From contig NZ_JAALDK010000001.1 in assembly GCF_013366925.1 (NCBI RefSeq), positions 1,185,089-1,249,088 of the forward strand: a stretch of 64,000 nt of DNA, written 5' to 3'. This DNA is from Paraburkholderia youngii. Its GTDB lineage: Bacteria > Pseudomonadota > Gammaproteobacteria > Burkholderiales > Burkholderiaceae. The translations under genes were made by a program, and so were the position numbers. Shown here one piece after another: positions 26,954 through 36,072 of the stretch (the first letter of the stretch is position 1; the number at the start of each line of letters is the position of its first letter). Under the pieces are notes generated by a model that saw nothing but the letters and a program-made list of their open reading frames with translations, was not told the DNA's origin and ran no database searches.

Positions 26954-28135
26954 TCAATGCTCGCCGCCATCCAGCGCCGTGAGGATCTGATGCGCGGCGC
27001 TCACGCGCGCCTCGTTCGGGAAATTACGGTTGGCGAGCAGCACGATGCCGATGCGCTTTTGCGGCACGAAGGCGACATACGCGCCGAAGCCATTGGTCGA
27101 ACCGGTCTTGTTGATCCAGACATTCTGCTGCGGCTGCAGCGGTGGTTTGATTTCGGTCGCCGGCTTGCCGTCGAGGACCATTTCCGCCGAATTGCCGGCC
27201 AGCAAGGTCGGCAGCGCGACTGGATACGGGTACTGCTCCCAGATCAGATCCTGGGTCAACACGCCCGCCTGGAAATAGCCGGTATGCGTGTCCGTGATCG
27301 CACGCTGGAGCTGGCTGTCGAGCGGAAGCAGGTTCATGTTCGCCTGCACGTAATGCAGCATATCGGCGGCGGTCGACTTCACCCCGTACGCTTCGGCGGC
27401 AATCACGCCGCCCGTCAGGCGGACGGGCGCACCATCTTTGGCATAGCCCTGCGCGTAGTCCGGCATCTTTGCCGCTGGGACGTCGATGTAGGTGCTCTTC
27501 ATGCCGAGCGCCGGAAACACGCGTTGCTGCATTAGCACTGTGAAGTCCTGCCCCATGCTTTTCGCGGTGATCAGGCCCAGGGTGCCGATGCTGGGATTGG
27601 AGTAGGTGCGGAATGTGCCGGGCGCATGAGCGGGCTGCCAGTCGTGGAAGTACTGCAGCAATTGCGCGTCGTTGTGGATGTCGTCCGGAACCTGGAGCGG
27701 CAGACCGCCGGGCGTGTGCGTGCCGAGGTTCAGCAGGCTCACTTTGCCGAACGGCCGGCCGCGCAGCGTCGGCAGATAGCGCTCCGTGCCGTCCGCCAAC
27801 GACAGCTTGCCGTCGAGCTGCGCATACGACGCGAGCGTCGCCGTGAAGGTCTTGCTGACCGAGCCGAGTTCGAACAGCGTGTCGCGTGTGACCGGCTTGC
27901 CGGTTTGCGTCGATGCGACGCCGTAGTTGTACACGTAGGGCTTGCCGTCGTCGATCACGCCAACCGCCATGCCGGCGATATGGTACTTCGCCATCAGCGG
28001 CCGGATCGCCGCATCGACGGTGGATTGGCGTTGCGCGGCGGCGGCCTCGGCCGCGCGACCGGCGGGTGAGATCGCGGACAGCGCGAACAGCGCGAACGTC
28101 GCGGTTGTTATCAGTTTGAGCGCTCGGGTCTTCAT
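26954..28135 (-). CDS. Class C (AmpC-type) beta-lactamase
   Basis: A 393-residue exported serine hydrolase, signal peptide to about residue 29. The catalytic set of class C enzymes is present: Ser-x-x-Lys in LGSVSKTFTA, Tyr-x-Asn in RTYSNPSIG, and Lys-Thr-Gly in WINKTGSTNGFG. LGTHTPGGLPLQVPD and PYPVALPTLLAG further match AmpC. It hydrolyses cephalosporins in the periplasm. No ampR regulator is adjacent: the divergent neighbour is fdhA. LGTHTPGGL has the place of the usual LATYTAGGLPLQ. Confidence 0.9.
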   Translation of the reverse strand: MKTRALKLITTATFALFALSAISPAGRAAEAAAAQRQSTVDAAIRPLMAKYHIAGMAVGVIDDGKPYVYNYGVASTQTGKPVTRDTLFELGSVSKTFTATLASYAQLDGKLSLADGTERYLPTLRGRPFGKVSLLNLGTHTPGGLPLQVPDDIHNDAQLLQYFHDWQPAHAPGTFRTYSNPSIGTLGLITAKSMGQDFTVLMQQRVFPALGMKSTYIDVPAAKMPDYAQGYAKDGAPVRLTGGVIAAEAYGVKSTAADMLHYVQANMNLLPLDSQLQRAITDTHTGYFQAGVLTQDLIWEQYPYPVALPTLLAGNSAEMVLDGKPATEIKPPLQPQQNVWINKTGSTNGFGAYVAFVPQKRIGIVLLANRNFPNEARVSAAHQILTALDGGEH

Positions 28136-28414
28136 TGCAAACGGGTCCTCGGTCGGGGAGTGTGAGTCGGCGGATCGGCGATTCGGCCGACGCAGCACTA
28201 TCGGGCTTTTGCGAAACGCTGGCAAACGAGGATATGTTGCGCGGGGGTAAAGAAAAAGTTGTGGGCCCGCAGCGCGAGCGATGCCGGCGTTGTCGGTTGT
28301 GGCCAAACGCGTGTCGGGTTCGGCACAGGTGCCGCTGCGAGCGGCCGCTACGCTGGTGGAACGGCGCGCCATGCAGCGTGCGGGCGCGCCGCTCACGAAC
28401 ATGGAGACGAGACA

Positions 28415-29614
28415 ATGAGCAGCAATCGCGGCGTCGTGTATCTGGGGCAGGGCAAGGTCGAAGTGCAGTCGATCGACTATCCGAAGATGGTCGATCCACG
28501 CGGCCGTTCGATCGGCCATGGCGTAATCCTGAAGGTGGTGAGCACGAATATCTGCGGCTCCGATCAGCACATGGTGCGTGGCCGCACCACCGCCGAGGTC
28601 GGCCTCGTGCTCGGGCACGAGATTACCGGCGAAGTGATCGAGGTAGGGCGCGACGTCGAAACGCTGAGCATCGGCGATCTGGTGTCGGTGCCGTTCAACG
28701 TAGCCTGCGGACGCTGCCCGACCTGCAAGGCACAGCATACCGGCGTGTGCCTGAACGTCAATCCGTCGCGCGCGGGCGGCGCGTATGGCTATGTCGACAT
28801 GGGCGGATGGATTGGCGGCCAGGCCGAATACGTACTCGTGCCGTATGCGGACTTCAATCTGCTGAAATTCCCGGACCCGGCGCAGGCGATGGCGAAGATC
28901 CGCGACCTGACCTGCCTGTCCGACATTCTGCCGACCGGCTATCACGGCGCGGTGATGGCCGGCGTGAAGCCCGGCGCGACAGCCTATATCGCGGGCGCGG
29001 GACCGGTCGGCATGGCGGCGGCCGCGTCGGCGCGCCTGCTGGGGGCGGCCTGCACGATCGTCGGCGACATGAACGAGGCGCGCCTCGCGCACGCGCGCAA
29101 GATGGGCTTCCAGACCATCGATCTGTCGAAGGACGCGACGCTCGGCGAACAGATCGAGCGGATCCTCGGCAAGCCCGAAGTGGATTGCGCGGTGGACTGC
29201 GTCGGCTTCGAAGCGCACGGTCACGGCAGCAGCGGCTCACACGAGGAAGCCCCGGCCACGGTGCTCAATTCGCTGATGGAAATCACCCGCGCGGCCGGCG
29301 CGATCGGCATTCCCGGCCTCTACGTGACCGACGATCCCGGCTCGGCCGACGCCGCCGCACGCAAGGGCAGCCTCAGTTTGCGTTTCGGCCTGGGCTGGGC
29401 CAAGTCGCATTCGTTCCACACCGGGCAGACGCCGGTCATGAAGTACAACCGCAATCTGATGCAGGCGATCCTGTGGGATCGTTTGCCGATCGCCGATATC
29501 GTCAACGTGACGGTGGTATCGCTCGACGATGCGCCCGAGGGCTATCGGCAATTCGACGGCGGCGCGCCGAAGAAGTTTGTGATCGACCCGCATGGGCTTT
29601 TGAAGGCGGCTTGA
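28415..29614 (+). CDS. fdhA: Glutathione-independent formaldehyde dehydrogenase
   Basis: A 399-residue zinc-dependent medium-chain dehydrogenase. Zinc ligands appear in NICGSDQHMVRG, GLVLGHEITGEVIEV and the structural-zinc loop CGRCPTCKAQHTGVC. The NAD-binding segment is AYIAGAGPVGMAAAASARLL, and the family-specific GGWIGGQAEYVLVPYAD is present. It oxidises formaldehyde released during demethylation of betaine, dimethylglycine and sarcosine. Start ATG at 28415 after gagacgaga. It converges on the regulator gene at 29729. Confidence 0.93.
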   Translation: MSSNRGVVYLGQGKVEVQSIDYPKMVDPRGRSIGHGVILKVVSTNICGSDQHMVRGRTTAEVGLVLGHEITGEVIEVGRDVETLSIGDLVSVPFNVACGRCPTCKAQHTGVCLNVNPSRAGGAYGYVDMGGWIGGQAEYVLVPYADFNLLKFPDPAQAMAKIRDLTCLSDILPTGYHGAVMAGVKPGATAYIAGAGPVGMAAAASARLLGAACTIVGDMNEARLAHARKMGFQTIDLSKDATLGEQIERILGKPEVDCAVDCVGFEAHGHGSSGSHEEAPATVLNSLMEITRAAGAIGIPGLYVTDDPGSADAAARKGSLSLRFGLGWAKSHSFHTGQTPVMKYNRNLMQAILWDRLPIADIVNVTVVSLDDAPEGYRQFDGGAPKKFVIDPHGLLKAA

Positions 29615-29686
29615 GGTTCGCCAGCCGCCAGAGTGCCGCCGAAGCGCTGGGTGGGCTGCCGGTCCACGCAGCGCGTTGTCTTACGC

Positions 29687-29717
29687 ACGCGCTGAACGGG
29701 TACGCCGTTCAGCGCGT
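29687..29717. terminator. Hairpin between convergent fdhA and regulator genes
   Basis: A perfect 13-base-pair stem (ACGCGCTGAACGG at 29687 and CCGTTCAGCGCGT at 29705) with a five-base loop lies between the two convergent stops. There is only a weak T-rich run after it (atcttcatt), so it may work as a bidirectional terminator or as a 3' mRNA-stabilising hairpin. Confidence 0.6.
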
Positions 29718-29728
29718 ATCTTCATTGA

Positions 29729-30724
29729 TCAAGCCGCCAGCACTGGCGCATTGGACAGCGAAGGCGCCTGGCTGCGGCGCTCGCGGGTCGGCGCGGTGCC
29801 GAACGCATCGCGATAGCTCTTCGAAAAGTGGCAGGCCGACTGGAAGCCGCACGCCATCGTGATGTGCATGATCGACATGTCGGTCTGCAATAGCAGCTCG
29901 CGTGCGCGCCGCAGGCGCAGCGTCAGGTAGTAATGCGTCGGCGTCATGCCCAGGTGCTCGCGGAACAGCCGTTGCAACTGCCGTTGCGACATGCCGGCGA
30001 GCCGCGCCAGTTCCTCGCGCGACAGCGGCTCCTCGATGTTGTTCTCCATCAGCGAGATCACTTCGAACAGCGACTTGTTGGCCGAGCCGAGCCGCGCGAC
30101 CAGCGGCATCTTCTGCTGCGCGCTGGTGTCGCGCACGTGTTCGACGATGAACTGCTCGGCGATCTGCGTGACGCGCGCGGTACCGACGCGTGGCGAAATC
30201 AGGTTCAGCATCATGTCGAGCGGCGCGACGCCGCCGGTGCAAGTCACCCGATCCCGATCGATCACGAACAGCTCTTTCAGAAAGCGCGTGTCGGGAAACT
30301 CCTCCTTCAGCGCCGACATGTTTTCCCAATGAATCGCGCACGCATAACCGGCCAGCAGACCGGCGCGCGCGAGCGCATAGGTGCCCGTGCACAGACTGCC
30401 CAGCATGCAGCCCATGCGCGCGAAACGGCGCAGCGCGGACAGATGCTCGGCGGTAGTCGAGCGCTGCACGTCGATGCCGCCGACCACGAACACGATATCG
30501 GGTTGCCCGACGCATTCGACCGGACCCGTATCGACGGAAAGCCCGTTGCTCGCCGTGACCGGCCCGCCGGCGGGACTCACGATCGACCAGCGGTAAAGCG
30601 TCTGGCCCGTCAGGTAGTTCGCCATGCGTAGCACTTCGATCGCGTTGGTGAACGCGATCATCGTGAAGTTCGGAACCGGCATGAATGCGAAATGCGACAA
30701 CGATGCCGTGCGATCGGTGGACAT
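29729..30724 (-). CDS. GlxA-family AraC-type regulator, probable GbdR
   Basis: A 331-residue regulator with a DJ-1/PfpI-like sensor domain (FMPVPNFTMIAFTNAIEVLR, LGSLCTGTYALARAGLLAGY, RVTCTGGVAPLDMMLNLISP) and a C-terminal AraC domain (LSREELARLAGMSQRQLQRL, HITMACGFQSACHFSKSYRD). It is divergent from the glyA-dipeptidase-dgc operon, the position expected of the betaine/dimethylglycine-responsive activator GbdR. It is strongly similar to the regulator at 15852, so the exact assignment is uncertain. An inverted repeat at 30755-30774 lies just upstream of its start and may be its own operator. Confidence 0.85.
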   Translation of the reverse strand: MSTDRTASLSHFAFMPVPNFTMIAFTNAIEVLRMANYLTGQTLYRWSIVSPAGGPVTASNGLSVDTGPVECVGQPDIVFVVGGIDVQRSTTAEHLSALRRFARMGCMLGSLCTGTYALARAGLLAGYACAIHWENMSALKEEFPDTRFLKELFVIDRDRVTCTGGVAPLDMMLNLISPRVGTARVTQIAEQFIVEHVRDTSAQQKMPLVARLGSANKSLFEVISLMENNIEEPLSREELARLAGMSQRQLQRLFREHLGMTPTHYYLTLRLRRARELLLQTDMSIMHITMACGFQSACHFSKSYRDAFGTAPTRERRSQAPSLSNAPVLAA

Positions 30725-31142
30725 GGGAACGGGAAATCCTGATTTGAATGTCGCGTCGCCGCGGGGAAGGCGACTATCTCAATTCTGAATATCAGGGCAA
30801 CTACCGTGCCATCAGGCTAAACCCTTGGATGCTGCGCACAAAGCGTGGAATGGCTAGGCAACCCACTGATGAAATCGCTTCCACGCGGCACCAGAACGGC
30901 GCCGCGACGGCGGTACGGCGCACCCGAACGGCGCAGTAAGACTGCCTTGTAGTGCAGCCCCGCGCAGGCGGACTGCGCCGACTTGTCGAAAAAGGACGCG
31001 CATGGCGGAAAAGGCAAAGAACGCGTCTGAATTCGTAAATCGACGCGCGGGCCGACCGTCAAGAATAGATCCAAGGCAAAGCGGCGGCGCGATCCGCCGG
31101 CAACCCGCAACAGCCTCCCGTCAACGTTCTTACGGACCTTCC
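30725..31142. other. Divergent promoter region between GbdR-like gene and glyA
   Basis: This 418-base stretch must carry the promoters of both the leftward regulator and the rightward glyA-dgc operon. I see an inverted repeat GTCGCC-N8-GGCGAC at 30755-30774, close to the regulator start. From 31002 an ATG with aagga upstream is in frame with glyA and would add 47 residues unlike any serine hydroxymethyltransferase; it may be a leader or an unused start. No other credible gene is present. Confidence 0.45.
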
Positions 31143-32417
31143 ATGTCGAACCCGAATCCCTTCTTCGAAGACTCGCTGCCGGCGCGCGATCCGGCGGTGC
31201 GCGGCGCCATTCTGAAAGAGCTCGAGCGTCAGCAGTCGCAAGTCGAGCTGATCGCGTCGGAAAACATCGTGTCGCGCGCCGTACTCGACGCGCAGGGCTC
31301 GGTGCTGACCAACAAATACGCGGAAGGGTATCCGGGCAAGCGCTACTACGGCGGTTGCGAATACGTCGACGAGATCGAGACGCTCGCGCTCGATCGTATC
31401 AAGCGACTGTTCGACGCGAAGTTCGCCAATGTGCAGCCGCATTCCGGCGCGCAGGCGAACGGCGCGGTGATGCTCGCACTGACGAAGCCGGGCGATACGG
31501 TGCTCGGCATGTCGCTCGACGCGGGCGGGCATCTGACGCACGGCGCGAAGCCCGCGTTGTCGGGCAAGTGGTTCAATGCGGTGCAGTACGGCGTGCGGCG
31601 CGACACGATGCTGATCGACTACGACCAGATCGAAGAACTGGCTGAGCAGCACAAGCCCACGCTGCTGATCGCCGGTTTCTCCGCCTATCCGCGCGCGCTC
31701 GACTTCGCGCGGCTGCGCGCGATCGCCGATGGCGTCGGTGCGAAGCTCATGGTGGACATGGCGCATATCGCGGGCGTGATCGCGGCCGGCCGTCATGACA
31801 ATCCGGTTCCGCATGCACACGTTGTCACGTCGACCACCCACAAGACCCTGCGCGGTCCGCGCGGCGGCTTCGTGCTGACCAACGACGAAGAGATCGCGAA
31901 GAAGATCAACTCCGCCGTTTTCCCCGGCTTGCAGGGCGGCCCGCTGATGCACGTGATCGCCGGCAAGGCGGTCGCCTTCGGTGAGGCGTTGCAGCCGGGC
32001 TTCAAAACCTATATCGACAGCGTGCTCGCGAACGCGCAGGCGCTCGGTGAAGTGCTGAAAGCGGGCGGCGTCGATCTGGTGACGGGCGGCACCGACAACC
32101 ATCTGCTGCTGGTGGATCTGCGGCCGAAGGGGCTCAAGGGCAATCAGGTCGAGCAGGCGCTGGAGCGCGCGGGCATCACCTGCAACAAGAACGGCATTCC
32201 GTTCGATACGGAGAAGCCGACCGTCACCTCCGGCATTCGTCTCGGCACGCCGGCGGGCACGACGCGCGGCTTCGGCGTCAGTGAGTTTCGCGAGGTCGGG
32301 CGTCTGATCGTCGAGGTGCTCGATGCGCTGCGTGCGTCCCCCGAGGGCGACGCCGCAACCGAACAACGCGTGCGCCGCGAAATTTTCGCGCTGTGCGACC
32401 GTTTTCCCATCTACTGA
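31143..32417 (+). CDS. glyA: Serine hydroxymethyltransferase
   Basis: A 424-residue PLP enzyme interconverting glycine plus methylene-THF and serine plus THF. Landmarks are [40 protein letters not shown], and the PLP-lysine motif [18 protein letters not shown] (Lys near 233). Start chosen at 31143 to match family length; an in-frame ATG at 31002 has a better ribosome binding site. Placed at the head of the dgc operon it uses methylene-THF from sarcosine oxidase to turn glycine into serine, feeding SdaA. It is probably a catabolic second copy, with the housekeeping glyA elsewhere. Confidence 0.93.
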   Translation: MSNPNPFFEDSLPARDPAVRGAILKELERQQSQVELIASENIVSRAVLDAQGSVLTNKYAEGYPGKRYYGGCEYVDEIETLALDRIKRLFDAKFANVQPHSGAQANGAVMLALTKPGDTVLGMSLDAGGHLTHGAKPALSGKWFNAVQYGVRRDTMLIDYDQIEELAEQHKPTLLIAGFSAYPRALDFARLRAIADGVGAKLMVDMAHIAGVIAAGRHDNPVPHAHVVTSTTHKTLRGPRGGFVLTNDEEIAKKINSAVFPGLQGGPLMHVIAGKAVAFGEALQPGFKTYIDSVLANAQALGEVLKAGGVDLVTGGTDNHLLLVDLRPKGLKGNQVEQALERAGITCNKNGIPFDTEKPTVTSGIRLGTPAGTTRGFGVSEFREVGRLIVEVLDALRASPEGDAATEQRVRREIFALCDRFPIY

Positions 32418-32435
32418 ATACGCGTGGAGCAAACG

Positions 32436-33407
32436 ATGAGTCAACTGCACGAGAACAGCATCATCATCGACGGGCTGAACATTTCCAAGTTCGAGCGCTC
32501 GGTGTTCGAGGACATGCGCAAGGGCGGCGTCACCGCCGTGAACTGCACGGTGTCGGTCTGGGAAAGCTTCCAGAAGACCGTCGACAACATCGCCGAAATG
32601 AAGCAGCAGATTCGCGAGCACAGCGAGATCCTCACGCTGGTGCGTACCACCGACGACATCTTGCGCGCGAAGAAAGAGAACAAGACCGGCATCATCTTCG
32701 GCTTCCAGAACGCGCATGCGTTCGAGGACAACCTCGGCTATATCGAAGCGTTCAAAGATCTCGGCGTCAACGTGGTGCAGCTTTGCTACAACACGCAGAA
32801 CCTCGTCGGCACCGGCTGCTACGAGCGCGACGGCGGTCTCTCGGGTTACGGGCGCGAAGTGATTCAGGAGATGAACCGCGTCGGCATCATGGTCGATCTG
32901 TCGCATGTGGGCGGCAAGACTTCGTCGGAGGCGATCGCGGCGTCGAACAAACCGGTCTGCTATTCGCATTGCTGCCCGTCGGGCCTCAAGGAGCATCCGC
33001 GCAACAAGACCGACGAGCAGCTGAAGGAGATCGCCGATGCGGGCGGCTTCGTCGGCGTGACGATGTTCGCGCCGTTCCTGAAGCGCGGCCCCGATGCGAC
33101 CGTCGAAGATTACCTCGAGGCGATCGAGTACGTGGTGAACGTGATCGGCGAGGACCAGGTGGGAATCGGCACCGATTTCACGCAGGGCTACAGCACCGAG
33201 TTCTTCGACTGGATCACGCACGACAAGGGCCGTTATCGCCAGTTGACGAACTTCGGCAAGGTCGTGAATCCCGAAGGCATTCGCACGATCGGCGAGTTTC
33301 CGAACCTCACCGCCGCGATGGAACGCGCCGGCTGGAGCGAGACGCGCATCCGCAAGATCATGGGCGAGAACTGGGTACGGGTGTTCGGCGAAGTCTGGAA
33401 GGTGTGA
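32436..33407 (+). CDS. Membrane dipeptidase-like protein (peptidase M19)
   Basis: A 323-residue TIM-barrel amidohydrolase of the renal dipeptidase family. Segments include TGIIFGFQNAHAFEDNLGYI, MVDLSHVGGKTSSEAIAASN, KPVCYSHCCPSGLKEHPRNK and GVTMFAPFLKRGPDATVED; metal ligands His and Glu/Asp lie within these. An M19 gene occupies this same place before dgcAB in Pseudomonas betaine loci and is linked to GbdR control, but its substrate there is not established. Starts 18 bases after glyA. Confidence 0.88.
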   Translation: MSQLHENSIIIDGLNISKFERSVFEDMRKGGVTAVNCTVSVWESFQKTVDNIAEMKQQIREHSEILTLVRTTDDILRAKKENKTGIIFGFQNAHAFEDNLGYIEAFKDLGVNVVQLCYNTQNLVGTGCYERDGGLSGYGREVIQEMNRVGIMVDLSHVGGKTSSEAIAASNKPVCYSHCCPSGLKEHPRNKTDEQLKEIADAGGFVGVTMFAPFLKRGPDATVEDYLEAIEYVVNVIGEDQVGIGTDFTQGYSTEFFDWITHDKGRYRQLTNFGKVVNPEGIRTIGEFPNLTAAMERAGWSETRIRKIMGENWVRVFGEVWKV

Positions 33408-33441
33408 GCCTTCTTACAGCGGATAAAAACGGAGTTCCCAC

Positions 33442-33981
33442 ATGCAACCTCAACTGCCCATCGATGTGAATCCGGACACCGGCGTCTGGACCACCGACGC
33501 GCTGCCGATGCTCTACGTGCCGCGTCATTTCTTCACCAACAACCACGTCGCCGTCGAGGAAGCGCTCGGCCGCGACACGTACGCCGAGATTCTCTACAAG
33601 GCCGGCTACAAGTCCGCCCATTTCTGGTGCGAGAAGGAAGCGAAACAGCATGGCCTCACCGGCATGGCGGTATTCGAGCACTACCTGAACCGTCTGTCGC
33701 AGCGCGGCTGGGGCCTGTTCAGGATCATCGAAGCCGATCCGGCGAGCTCGCATGCGCGGATCGAACTACGGCACTCGTCGTTCGTGCTCGCGCAACCGGG
33801 CAAGACTGGCAAGCTTTGCTACATGTTCGCCGGCTGGTTCGCGGGCGCGATGGACTGGGTCAACGACACCGCGCCCGACGGCGCGCGCAAGGGCCCGCCG
33901 TCGCAATCGAAAGAAGCAAGCTGCGCGGCGGAGGGACACGAGTACTGCGTATTCGAAGTGTCGCCGCTGGCGTCAATCTAA
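33442..33981 (+). CDS. DUF5943/V4R-like small-molecule-binding protein
   Basis: A 179-residue protein. [20 protein letters not shown] starts the domain, and the C-terminal [20 protein letters not shown] has the Cys-x5-6-His-x2-Cys pattern of V4R (4-vinyl reductase) domains. V4R domains bind hydrocarbons or act as scaffolds; here the gene is embedded between the dipeptidase and dgcA. A homologue is found in the same position in Pseudomonas. Role in dimethylglycine demethylation unknown. Confidence 0.8.
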   Translation: MQPQLPIDVNPDTGVWTTDALPMLYVPRHFFTNNHVAVEEALGRDTYAEILYKAGYKSAHFWCEKEAKQHGLTGMAVFEHYLNRLSQRGWGLFRIIEADPASSHARIELRHSSFVLAQPGKTGKLCYMFAGWFAGAMDWVNDTAPDGARKGPPSQSKEASCAAEGHEYCVFEVSPLASI

Positions 33982-34006
33982 TCCGAGCATTCCGAGGTCG
34001 ATCGCG

Positions 34007-36070
34007 ATGCGTTACCCGAACCTTTTCAAGCCGCTCACGTTGAACAAGCTGACGCTGCGCAACCGCATCGTCAGTACCGCGCACGCGGAGGTCTACGCGG
34101 AACCGGGCGGCCTGCCCGGCGACCGTTATATCCGCTACTACGAGGAAAAGGCCAAGGGCGGCGTCGGACTCGCCGTGTGCGGCGGGTCGAGCCCGGTGTC
34201 GATCGACAGCCCGCAAGGCTGGTGGAAGTCGGTGAATCTCGCCACCGACAGGATCGTCGATCCGCTCGCGCGGCTCGCCGAAGCGATGCACGCGCATGGC
34301 GCGAAGATCATGATTCAGGCCACTCACATGGGACGCCGCTCGGCGTTTCACGGCGAGCACTGGCCGCATCTGATGTCGCCGTCGGGAGTGCGCGAACCGG
34401 TGCATCGCGGCAACGCGAAGATCATCGAGGTCGAGGAGATTCGCCGCATCATCGGCGACTTCGCGGCGGCCGCCAAGCGCGTGAAGGATGCGGGCATGGA
34501 CGGCATCGAAATCTCGGCCGCGCACCAGCATCTGATCGATCAGTTCTGGAGCCCGCGTACCAACTTCCGTACCGACGAATGGGGCGGCTCGCTCGAAAAC
34601 CGCCTGCGTTTCGGCGTCGAAGTGTTGCAGGCGGTGCGCGCGGCGGTGGGCGCCGACTTTTGCGTCGGCCTGCGCATGTGCGGCGACGAATTTCATGAAG
34701 ACGGGCTCGATCACGAACAGCTGAAGGAAATCGCCCAGGCGATGAGCGAGAGCGGTCTGATCGATTATCTCGGCGTGATTGGTTCCGGCGCGGACACCCA
34801 CAACACGCTCGCCAACTGCATGCCGCCGATGGCGCTGCCGCCCGAGCTGTTCGTGCATCTGGCGGCCGGCATCAAGCAGGTCGTCAAGGTGCCGGTGATG
34901 CACGCGCAAAGCATTCGCGACGCGGGCCAGGCCGAGCGGCTGCTCGCGAGCGGCATGGTCGATCTGGTCGGCATGACGCGCGCACAGATCGCCGATCCGC
35001 ATATGGTCATCAAGATCCGCGATGGCCGCGAGGACGAAATCAAGCAGTGCGTTGGCGCGAACTACTGCATCGACCGTCAGTACAACGGGCTCGACGTGCT
35101 GTGCGTGCAGAACGCCGCGACCTCACGCGAAGCGACGATGCCGCACGTGATCGCGAAGTCGCGCGGACCGAAGCGCAAAGTCGTCGTGGTCGGCGCGGGG
35201 CCGGCGGGGCTCGAAGCGGCGCGCGTCGCGAAGTCGCGCGGTCACGACGTGGTGCTGTTCGAGAAGAACGATCACGTCGGCGGCCAGATCATGCTGGCGG
35301 CGAAAGCGCCACAGCGCGAGCAGATGGCGGGCATCGTGCGCTGGTTCGACATGGAGACGAAGCGCCTCGGCGTGGACCGCCGCCTCGGTGTCGCCGCCGA
35401 CGAGCGGACCATCATGGCCGAGAAGCCCGACATCGTCGTGCTCGCCACCGGCGGTTCGGCGTTCACGTCGCAGGTCGCGGCGTGGGGTGTCGAAGCGGGG
35501 CTCGCGGTCAGTTCGTGGGACGTGCTGGCCGGCAAGGTCGAGCCGGGCAAAAACGTGCTCGTGTACGACGGCGTCAGCACGCATGCGGGCGCGGGCGTCG
35601 CGGATTTCATCGCGAGCCGTGGCGGCAACGTGGAGATCGTCACGCCCGATGTGAAGGTTGCCGACGACGTCGGCGGCACCACATTCCCGATCTTCTATCG
35701 CCGTCTGTACGCGCAAGGCGTGATCCATACGCCGAACTACTGGCTCGACAAGGTGTACGAAGAGGACGGCAAGAAGATCGCCGTGATCCGCAACGAGTAC
35801 ACCGAGGAGCAGGAAGAACGCGCGGTCGATCAGGTGGTGATCGAAAACGGTAGTACGCCGAACGATCAGCTTTACTGGAAGCTGAAGACTGAATCGGTCA
35901 ATCGCGGGCAGGTGGACGTGCACAAGCTGTTCGCGTCCGAACCGCAGCCGTGTCTGGACGAGCAACTCGGCAATGGCCGCTTCCTGCTGTTCCGGGTCGG
36001 CGACTGCATCTCGATGCACAACATTCACGGCGCGATCTACGACGCGCTGCGCCTTTGCAAGGATTTCTGA
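34007..36070 (+). CDS. dgcA: Dimethylglycine demethylase, FAD/FMN subunit
   Basis: A 687-residue old-yellow-enzyme-type fusion that, with DgcB, demethylates dimethylglycine to sarcosine. Residues 1-360 are a TIM barrel with flavin site: [40 protein letters not shown] and [14 protein letters not shown]. The iron-sulfur linker holds CVGANYC and the Cys of [10 protein letters not shown]. From about 385 there is a Rossmann dinucleotide domain ([20 protein letters not shown]). Start ATG at 34007. Two bases separate its stop from dgcB. Confidence 0.92.
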   Translation: MRYPNLFKPLTLNKLTLRNRIVSTAHAEVYAEPGGLPGDRYIRYYEEKAKGGVGLAVCGGSSPVSIDSPQGWWKSVNLATDRIVDPLARLAEAMHAHGAKIMIQATHMGRRSAFHGEHWPHLMSPSGVREPVHRGNAKIIEVEEIRRIIGDFAAAAKRVKDAGMDGIEISAAHQHLIDQFWSPRTNFRTDEWGGSLENRLRFGVEVLQAVRAAVGADFCVGLRMCGDEFHEDGLDHEQLKEIAQAMSESGLIDYLGVIGSGADTHNTLANCMPPMALPPELFVHLAAGIKQVVKVPVMHAQSIRDAGQAERLLASGMVDLVGMTRAQIADPHMVIKIRDGREDEIKQCVGANYCIDRQYNGLDVLCVQNAATSREATMPHVIAKSRGPKRKVVVVGAGPAGLEAARVAKSRGHDVVLFEKNDHVGGQIMLAAKAPQREQMAGIVRWFDMETKRLGVDRRLGVAADERTIMAEKPDIVVLATGGSAFTSQVAAWGVEAGLAVSSWDVLAGKVEPGKNVLVYDGVSTHAGAGVADFIASRGGNVEIVTPDVKVADDVGGTTFPIFYRRLYAQGVIHTPNYWLDKVYEEDGKKIAVIRNEYTEEQEERAVDQVVIENGSTPNDQLYWKLKTESVNRGQVDVHKLFASEPQPCLDEQLGNGRFLLFRVGDCISMHNIHGAIYDALRLCKDF

Positions 36071-36072
36071 CG

